Origin: an uncultured bacterium
Lineage (GTDB): Bacteria; Hydrogenedentota; Hydrogenedentia; Hydrogenedentales; CAILVY01
Direction of reading: 5' to 3'
Assembly (NCBI GenBank): GCA_937951485.1
Contig: CALEDJ010000025.1
Coordinates: 29,346 to 93,345, forward strand
DNA length: 64,000 nucleotides
How positions within the stretch are numbered: position 1 is the first letter of the stretch; every line of letters begins with the position of its first letter. The notes under the pieces were generated by a model. That model was not told the DNA's origin, searched no databases, and saw nothing but the letters and a program-made list of their open reading frames with translations. Position numbers and translations under genes: made by a program. Below are positions 58,349 through 64,000 of the stretch, piece after piece.

Positions 58349-59002
58349 ATGGCCCACGCCAAGGCCGCGGGAAGAGACAAAAGCAAGCAGGTACAAAGGC
58401 CTGAATCTCACAAGACGCCGATAAAAAAGGTTGTTTGGAAACCGGGTACCATGCTGTGCCCGGTTCCAGTTGTCATGGTCACTTGTGTCGGCAGGGACCG
58501 CCCGCCCAATATTGTCACCGTGGCCTGGACCGGCACGGTATGCAGTGATCCGCCGATGCTGTCCATTTCCTTGCGCAAAGAGCGGTATTCGTTTGGTTTG
58601 ATCAAGGAGACGGGCGAGTTTGTGGTGAATATTCCACCGGCGTCGCTGATACCGCAGGCGGATTACTGCGGCGTGGCGACGGGGCGCGAGGTGGACAAGT
58701 TCGCGGCAACCGGCCTGACGGCCCAGCCCGCCGCCACGGTCAAGGCACCGCTCATCGCGGAATGCCCCGTAAGCATCGAATGCGTCGTGCGGCGCTTGCT
58801 GGATTTAGGATCGCACACGATGTTTCTCGCGGAGGTGACGGCGGTGCAGGCGACGGAGGCGCTTGTCACACCTTCGGGACGGCTGGCGTTGGAACGCGCA
58901 GGACTGGCGGCGTATGCGCATGGGGGTTATTACGCATTAGGCAAAAAACTGGGATACTTCGGGTTTTCGGTCTGCAAGCGTAAAGGACCGAAAAAGCAGT
59001 GA
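58349..59002 (+). CDS. Flavin reductase-like (FMN-binding split barrel) protein
   Basis: About 217 residues. The ATG at 58349 follows AAAGGA at 6 bases; ATGs at 58334 and 58343 are alternatives. The split-barrel pattern is clear: MLCPVPVVMVTCVGRDRPPNIVTVAWTGTV, SDPPMLSISLRKERYSFGLI, GEFVVNIPPASLIPQADYCG, and the C-terminal LFDLG-like SHTMFLAEVTAVQ. Such proteins bind FMN and reduce it with NAD(P)H or act as flavoproteins. A basic N-terminal tail (AHAKAAGRDKSKQVQRPESHKT) is extra. It ends 21 bases from the convergent P-type ATPase gene. Confidence 0.85.
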   Translation: MAHAKAAGRDKSKQVQRPESHKTPIKKVVWKPGTMLCPVPVVMVTCVGRDRPPNIVTVAWTGTVCSDPPMLSISLRKERYSFGLIKETGEFVVNIPPASLIPQADYCGVATGREVDKFAATGLTAQPAATVKAPLIAECPVSIECVVRRLLDLGSHTMFLAEVTAVQATEALVTPSGRLALERAGLAAYAHGGYYALGKKLGYFGFSVCKRKGPKKQ

Positions 59003-59023
59003 GTTCTCCGGATTACAGTTCCT

Positions 59024-61573
59024 TCAAGCACAGCGGCGACGGCGCAGGAGTTTGAAGCCCTCGAACCAGACGATTGCCCCGACCCCTGCGGCAACGGCGA
59101 TACCGATGTCGCCGACATGCAGCGGCGCAAAGTGAAAGATATTTTGCAGCCCCGGCGTATAGATGACCAGTGCCAGAAAGGCGAAGGCCGCCCCGGCCAC
59201 CCACCACACCGCCGGATTGCGCACGGCGAAACTCTCGAGAATTGTTCTCGACCACGAGCGATTGGCGAGAATCAGTGCGATGTTCGCCACAATCAACCCG
59301 GCGAAAGTCAGGGTCCGCGCCTCGTTTTCAGCCAATCCCCGCGTCCGCGCCACAGCAAAAACAACGAGCGATACCACCAACACAAGAATCCCCTGCAGCA
59401 GGCTTAGCGCAAAGACGCCCTTTCCAAGCAATGGGGCGTTGGGGGCGCGCGGACGGCGTTTCATGATGCCTTCCTCTTCCGGTTCCATTTCAAAGACGAT
59501 GGAGCAGGCCGGGTCAATGATCATTTCCAGGAAGACGATATGCACCGGCAAGAGCACCAGGGGCCACCGCAACAGCACCGGGATGAGCGTCAGCCCGGCA
59601 ATCGGCGCATGGATGGCCAGAATGTAGGCCATTGCCTTGCGTATATTGTCGAAAATGCGGCGTCCCAGCCGCACCGCTCGGACGATACTGGAGAAGTCAT
59701 CGTCCAGAAGCACGAGGTCTGCCGCTTCGCGGGCCACGTCGGTGCCACGCCCACCCATGGCGACACCGATGTCGGCGGCTTTCAGCGCGGGCGCATCGTT
59801 CACGCCGTCGCCGGTCATGGCGACGATTTCCCCCCGTGCCTTCAACGCTTGTACCAGCCGCAGTTTCTGTTCCGGCACCACACGCGCGAAGATGCGGACG
59901 TCGCGGATGCGTTGCGCCAGCGTCGCGTCGTCCATGGCGTCCAGTTCCGGCCCGGTGATCACGCTGCCATGATGCGGCAGCCCGATTTGCCGCGCGACAT
60001 GGATGGCGGTGGCGGGGTAGTCGCCGGTGATCATCACCACCCGAATGCCGGCTTCATGGCATTCCTGGATTGCGGGCGGCACGGTGTCGCGCACGGGATC
60101 GGAAAAGCCCGCCAGGCCCAGGAATTGGAAATCGAAATCATGCTGAATTTCCGGCATCGGCGGCTCGATCAAGCCTGCCCGCGCCACCGCGATCACGCGG
60201 AGTCCCTCGGCGCCGAGACGGTCCACATCGCGCGCCAGCGCCGCGCGCTCGTCCGGGTTCATGTGGCAGAGGTCCGCAATGGCCTCCGGCGCGCCTTTCG
60301 CCGCGATAACCCGTTTGCGTCGCCCCGGTGATCGCCAGACATGCGACATGGCCAGCAGTTCCTCGGAAAGCGGGTACTCCTGTTCCAGCACCCAGTCCTT
60401 GTGCAGGTGCTCGGTGTCTTTCAGATACCTCTCGCCGAAGGCCCTGAAGGCCCGTTCCATGGGATCAAAGGGATCGATCTGACTTGCGAGGATGCTGAAT
60501 TCCACGAGTTCATGGAATGCTTCCGGGAGGTCGCGGCTGATGCTGTTCGCCACGTCATGGATTTCGCCCGCCACCTGGATCTTTGTCACCGTCATGCGGT
60601 TCTGGGTCAGGGTGCCGGTTTTGTCCACGCAGAGCACGGTCGCCGCGCCGAGCGCCTCGACGGCCGGCGTCCTTCGGGTGAGCACCTGGCTTTGCGCGAT
60701 GCGCCATGCCCCCACAGCCAGGAAGATGGACAGCACCACCGGGAATTCCTCGGGGATCATGGCCATGGCCAGCGTAATGCCCGCCAGCAACGCGCCCATC
60801 CAGTCATCGCGGGTCAGGCCATAAACCACGATTACCGCGAGACACAGAAAAAAACCCATCGCGGCGAACACCTTGACGAGTTGCGCCGTTTGCCGATGAA
60901 GTTGGGTGCGTTCCGGGCGGATCGCTGCGATGGCCTTGCCGATCCTGCCGATTTCCGTATTCGGCCCCGTCGCCACCGCTTCGGCAATCCCTTTCCCCTT
61001 CACCACCAGGGTGCCACAGAAAAGACTGGAACCGCCCTCGCCACCGGGCGATTCCAGTCCCCGCGTGCCGCCTTCGGCGCTTTTTCGCACCGGGATGGAC
61101 TCTCCCGTCAGCAGCGATTCATCCACTGCAAAATGGGTGGTATGCAACAGCACCGCATCCGCGGGCACGCGGTCGCCTTCGGAAAGCACGAGGATGTCGC
61201 CGCGCGCCACCTCGCGGCCCACGATGCGCCGCTCCACGCCGTCTCGAATCACCAGCGCCCGCGGGCTGGACAAGTCGCGCAGCGCCTCGAGCGTGCGTTC
61301 TGTTTTCCGTTGCTGGTAAATGCTGATCCCCATGATGACGAACACGAACAGCAGCAACATCATGGCGTCCGTGGTTTCGCCGATGAGGAGATAGATCAAG
61401 CCCCCCGCCACCAGCAGCAGGAACATGGGTTCTTTGGCGACCTCAATGGGCGTGTCCAGCCAACGCCGCCGTCCGGACGCAGGCAATTCGTTGTAGCCTT
61501 CCGTGGCAAGGCGGCGTTGGGCTTCAGATTCGCTCAGGCCGGTGATCGCGCTGACGTCCAGAGGCTCAGGCAT
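59024..61573 (-). CDS. P-type cation-transporting ATPase
   Basis: 849 residues with all P-type landmarks: cation-ATPase N-terminal domain (LSESEAQRRLATEGYNEL), actuator loop DESLLTGESIPV, the helix-4 motif MIPEEFPVVLS, phosphorylation site VLCVDKTGTLTQNR, KGAPEAI in the nucleotide domain, and TGDGVNDAPALKAADIGVAMG at the hinge. Ten membrane helices are expected. The overall form is that of P2-type (calcium-like) pumps. The ion is unclear because helix 4 has PEEFP instead of PEGLP and helix 6 reads MIIDPACSIVFE. No ribosome site is strong before the ATG at 61573. It converges with the flavin reductase-like gene. Confidence 0.93.
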   Translation of the reverse strand: MPEPLDVSAITGLSESEAQRRLATEGYNELPASGRRRWLDTPIEVAKEPMFLLLVAGGLIYLLIGETTDAMMLLLFVFVIMGISIYQQRKTERTLEALRDLSSPRALVIRDGVERRIVGREVARGDILVLSEGDRVPADAVLLHTTHFAVDESLLTGESIPVRKSAEGGTRGLESPGGEGGSSLFCGTLVVKGKGIAEAVATGPNTEIGRIGKAIAAIRPERTQLHRQTAQLVKVFAAMGFFLCLAVIVVYGLTRDDWMGALLAGITLAMAMIPEEFPVVLSIFLAVGAWRIAQSQVLTRRTPAVEALGAATVLCVDKTGTLTQNRMTVTKIQVAGEIHDVANSISRDLPEAFHELVEFSILASQIDPFDPMERAFRAFGERYLKDTEHLHKDWVLEQEYPLSEELLAMSHVWRSPGRRKRVIAAKGAPEAIADLCHMNPDERAALARDVDRLGAEGLRVIAVARAGLIEPPMPEIQHDFDFQFLGLAGFSDPVRDTVPPAIQECHEAGIRVVMITGDYPATAIHVARQIGLPHHGSVITGPELDAMDDATLAQRIRDVRIFARVVPEQKLRLVQALKARGEIVAMTGDGVNDAPALKAADIGVAMGGRGTDVAREAADLVLLDDDFSSIVRAVRLGRRIFDNIRKAMAYILAIHAPIAGLTLIPVLLRWPLVLLPVHIVFLEMIIDPACSIVFEMEPEEEGIMKRRPRAPNAPLLGKGVFALSLLQGILVLVVSLVVFAVARTRGLAENEARTLTFAGLIVANIALILANRSWSRTILESFAVRNPAVWWVAGAAFAFLALVIYTPGLQNIFHFAPLHVGDIGIAVAAGVGAIVWFEGFKLLRRRRCA

Positions 61574-61630
61574 GGGGGAGTTCTCTTGCCTCGGATGGAA
61601 TGCGAAAAACAGGATGAAGGGAAAAGAGCA

Positions 61631-61690
61631 TCAGCAAGGACAACAAGGACAAAAGGGACGCCAGAGACGCAGGGGATGACAGGAACGGCA
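61631..61690. repeat. 9-base-period (TCC-N6)n repeat, locus 9
   Basis: Minus-strand units TCTCTGGCG, TCCCTTTTG, TCCTTGTTG and TCCTTGCTG, closely matching locus 8. It lies in the spacer between the YprB-like gene and the P-type ATPase gene and encodes a spurious SLLSLLSLL run. Confidence 0.75.
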
Positions 61691-61862
61691 GAGCCACGAA
61701 AAGCAAGAGCGCCATGAACGGCCACGCCATGAACGATACGTTTTCTCTTTTGCTGTGCATTGTGTCTATTGTGGGCATCGTATCCATGGCCTCTTTGATG
61801 TCTTCCGGCATTGGATTGCCTTTTCTGTCTTTTTCGTTACAGTCTGCTTTATCCATGGCAAT

Positions 61863-63320
61863 TCATTCGAACAAATCTTCGGGGTCGGGTTCCGCGACAT
61901 CATCCGGCCCCTCCCCTCCTGAAAAGCGCCGGCTTCGCGCGATTTTTCTCCGGACGCGGTTGAGCCGGGCCTCGATGGCGGGGCCTTCTTCCGGAATGGC
62001 CGCCGCCAGCGCCTCCACAAGCAGCGCTTCCGCCGTCAGCAGGTCACGGCTGCGGTGTTCATGGTGCTTGGCCAGTTCAATCCGTGCAGACACATCGTCC
62101 GGAAATTCCTGCACGAGCAGTTCCAAGGCCTGCTGCATGTCCAGCCAGCGGCCGGTCCGCTTGCAGGCCGTGGCCAGCATCCCCAGGCATTCCCGGCGCA
62201 GCGGACTGCGCTCCTCCTGCTCCAGGAACGCATTGGCATGCGCCACCACCTGCTCGTACTGCTTTTGCCGGAAATGCAGCCGCACCAGCGAGAGGCGGTC
62301 TTCGACATGCATGAAGCCGCCGCCAACGGGCGCGGCAAGACACCGCGACAGCCACGCGGTCAGCGCGACCAGCGAAAGCACGTCCATCCGGTGGTGATAG
62401 AAAACGCGGTCGAGCGGGCGGGCGTCGCGTGTGCGCAGGTAATCGAACCACATCTGCGGAATCAGATGACCCGCCACGTCGCCCCGGCGGCGGACCCCCA
62501 GCACGGCGCGCTCGATGTTGCCCAGACTGCAATCGGCGAGACGGCGCTTGTAGAAGCGGCGCGCCGCGTGCACCAGGTCGTAGTGCGGGACACCCTCCAG
62601 AGGGAAGGGGATGCGGTGCTGGATGAAACGCGTGCGCAGCAGCGGCAGATCGAAACTTTTGCTGTTGTACCCCACCACCGAACCACAGTTGCGGAAGCGT
62701 TCCGCCAGGAAACGCAGCATCGCCTCCTCGTCGTCGTAATCACGCAGGAAACACTGGTCCAGCCGAAACATATCGTCGAAAAAGCAGCCGACACCCACCA
62801 GAAACGCGACCGTGCCCGCGCCGCCCGCAAGCCCGATGGTCTCCGTATCCATGAACAACGCCGTTTGCGGATTGAAGTCCGCCAACGCGGAATCACATGC
62901 GGAAAACGCGACATGCGCCGAGAGGCATTGCAGCGCGTCGCCCAGCCGCAGATCGCCCTGCGGATAGTCCAGCGGATAGTCCCGGCGGACCAGAAAAAAC
63001 CGGCTGTCTTCATCGCCGACCAGTTGTCCGGGCATCACGTTGTCAATCTCGAAGTCGCCAGCCTCCCGCCGCGCATCCTGCGCCGCCTTTTCCTGCGCCC
63101 ACTGCGCGCCGCTGCGAAGATTCAGGCGATGAGACAGGTCCAGCAACGTCTTCCGGCGGCGGCGAAGTTCATCCTCGGACAATTCCGCCGCAGGCCCATT
63201 GTCATGGTTCGCGCCGTTGGCGTCATCTTTCGGCGGCGCGCCCGCCGGAACACACTCCGACGCCCGCTTCAGCGAATGCTGCGCCATGAGGTCCGCAATC
63301 TTTTTTCTGATATCCGACAT
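61863..63320 (-). CDS. YprB-like ribonuclease H-fold exonuclease
   Basis: 485 residues. The ATG at 63320 is 8 bases after GGAGCG. After a charged, Ala/Asn-rich front (about 1-95) comes the RNase H-like domain (PF13482 type): TALFMDTETIGLAGGAGTVAFLVG (Asp-x-Glu near 157), VVGYNSKSFDLPLLRTRF (Asp near 222) and RVFYHHRMDVLSLVALTAWL (Asp near 322), the three acidic metal ligands. The C-terminal 140 residues are helical, TPR-like (RLHFRQKQYEQVVAHANAFLEQ, GRWLDMQQALELLVQEFPDD). YprB proteins are predicted nucleases with an unproven role in DNA or RNA metabolism. The upstream in-frame extension is not protein-like. Confidence 0.85.
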   Translation of the reverse strand: MSDIRKKIADLMAQHSLKRASECVPAGAPPKDDANGANHDNGPAAELSEDELRRRRKTLLDLSHRLNLRSGAQWAQEKAAQDARREAGDFEIDNVMPGQLVGDEDSRFFLVRRDYPLDYPQGDLRLGDALQCLSAHVAFSACDSALADFNPQTALFMDTETIGLAGGAGTVAFLVGVGCFFDDMFRLDQCFLRDYDDEEAMLRFLAERFRNCGSVVGYNSKSFDLPLLRTRFIQHRIPFPLEGVPHYDLVHAARRFYKRRLADCSLGNIERAVLGVRRRGDVAGHLIPQMWFDYLRTRDARPLDRVFYHHRMDVLSLVALTAWLSRCLAAPVGGGFMHVEDRLSLVRLHFRQKQYEQVVAHANAFLEQEERSPLRRECLGMLATACKRTGRWLDMQQALELLVQEFPDDVSARIELAKHHEHRSRDLLTAEALLVEALAAAIPEEGPAIEARLNRVRRKIARSRRFSGGEGPDDVAEPDPEDLFE

Positions 63321-63559
63321 GGACAGCGCTCCACAGCCCTCAGGTTTCGGATAGAGTATAGCATCTGGGGACGCCGGGAGGCTTGGGTCCGCGGGCCGCA
63401 ATGCGCGTGGGATGGAACGAAACGCAATGGAACCCGGCCCCTCTTTTCCGACGCCGGTGCCTTCCGTTCTCCTGCGCGCATCCTGGATGACCTGTCGGTA
63501 CGCGGCATGCGGCCATAACGTTCCGCCGCGGGATGGCTGCAAGGCGCAACGTTGCAACG

Positions 63560-64000
63560 CTAGGGCCGTATGCGCCGGTATCGCTGCAGGGCGAATGCCG
63601 CGCCAAAAATCAGCGTCAGCGCGCCAATACCAAGAGGAGTGGCTACGGAAAGACTGTTCTCCGGATAGACCGTGAAAACAAAGGGCGGACTCTGGTAAAC
63701 CGCCTTGCTTTCGTCCTCGACCACGAGGTGATAGACGCCTGCATGTTCGTAAGCCGCGAAGGGGATGTGATATTCGGGACCGGTCGCCCCATCAATCGGA
63801 GCGTCGTCTTTGTACCATTGGCACGCCACCTCCCCCGTCAGAGACGTGAACGCGCCGCGCAACAGCACGTCGTCTCCCGACTCCACCCACGCGCGTCCAA
63901 TGATCCGCACGCCCGGCGGCGGCGGATCGATCTCTTCTTCGACTTCCCCCTCACCCTCGCCTTCGCCTACATAAGGCGTTACAACAAATGGAAAATTCAC
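63560..64000 (-). CDS. Ig-like surface protein with C-terminal anchor, 5' end cut
   Basis: The frame is open to the right edge, so only the last 146 residues are seen. From its visible start there is a GEGEGEGEVEEE linker, then one Ig-like domain (VRIIGRAWVESGDDVLLRG, VACQWYKDDAPIDGATGPEY, HAGVYHLVVEDE), and a last hydrophobic helix (LGIGALTLIFGAAFALQ) followed by RYRRIRP. The helix plus basic tail is a surface-sorting or anchor signal like CTERM systems, without their defining motif. I infer a large cell-surface protein. The missing part decides its function. Confidence 0.75.
   Translation of the reverse strand: MNFPFVVTPYVGEGEGEGEVEEEIDPPPPGVRIIGRAWVESGDDVLLRGAFTSLTGEVACQWYKDDAPIDGATGPEYHIPFAAYEHAGVYHLVVEDESKAVYQSPPFVFTVYPENSLSVATPLGIGALTLIFGAAFALQRYRRIRP

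Noticed and set aside
61566..61856. Possible small membrane protein of 96 codons
   Set aside because: Its hydrophobic SLLSLLSLL stretch is the translated 9-base repeat. There is no ribosome site, and it overlaps the P-type ATPase start.
1..64000. tRNA, rRNA and riboswitch genes
   Set aside because: A read of both strands found no cloverleaf, rRNA core or known riboswitch sequence. A covariance search would be needed to be sure.

Overview
The window is a 64 kb, GC-rich bacterial chromosome segment. No rRNA, tRNA, CRISPR array, phage or transposase gene was found. The gene content suggests a free-living, polysaccharide-degrading bacterium of the Planctomycetes-like or Candidatus Hydrogenedentota type. 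The evidence is many secreted or lipoprotein glycosidases, DUF1080 proteins, a Tat-exported GH109-like Gfo/Idh/MocA enzyme, DUF1559-type prepilin-like proteins with an H-x9-DG motif, a GEGEGE-linker Ig-like surface protein, FHA/GAF/cyclase signalling and many short intergenic repeats. The phylum is an inference; no marker gene is present to prove it.

Layout. 1-3630: a cut-off DUF1080-like lipoprotein (minus), a PilZ protein and an acyltransferase-alpha/beta hydrolase fusion. 3664-9448: three minus-strand genes (SGNH hydrolase, membrane glycosyltransferase-like protein with TPRs, PHP metallohydrolase). 9800-15199: GH116-like glucosidase, PilT-type ATPase and a three-haem peroxidase. 15396-17176: a wrecked prepilin-like pseudogene and RNase D. 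17276-22792: divergent GH31 and GH106-like genes, then an FHA-GAF-adenylate cyclase. 22936-27591: an envelope block (membrane-anchored unknown, lipoprotein with three STN-like repeats, ExbB, TonB-like protein, prepilin-like DUF1559). 27922-33259: carbohydrate genes (DUF1080, GH109-like, GH29/GHL6-like, SMP-30). 33534-36936: a sugar ABC importer operon in which the second permease carries a canonical EF-hand loop. 37263-43223: threonine synthase coupled to an iron-type binding lipoprotein, a radical SAM/SPASM protein and a secreted (alpha/alpha)6-like unknown. 44313-51380: aspartate kinase, pyruvate kinase, methyltransferase, BshC, BshB1 and BshA, tightly packed and probably one operon making bacillithiol, perhaps N-methylated. 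51700-52361: VapBC. 52458-57517: GH127-LamG, a sulfatase relic and a GH99/GH71-like protein. 57944-64000: HTH/AT-hook regulator, flavin reductase-like protein, P-type ATPase, YprB-like nuclease and an Ig-like surface protein cut by the right edge.

How the parts fit. Secreted GH116, GH31, GH106-like, GH109-like, GH29-like and GH127 enzymes would release sugars outside the cytoplasm, and the ABC operon would import some of them. No SusC/SusD pair is visible. The ExbB/TonB pair lacks ExbD. The bacillithiol operon supplies a low-molecular-weight thiol and sits with central metabolism genes.

The spacers are unusually rich in repeats: a (TCC-N6)n family with 9-base period at nine loci; three ~100-bp elements with inverted ends (E1-E3) that keep an open frame; REP/BIME-like elements that bracket the ABC operon; GC hairpins; and a 56-bp tandem array. 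Several genes appear to have promoters whose predicted start of transcription falls at or just before the ATG (leaderless mRNA).
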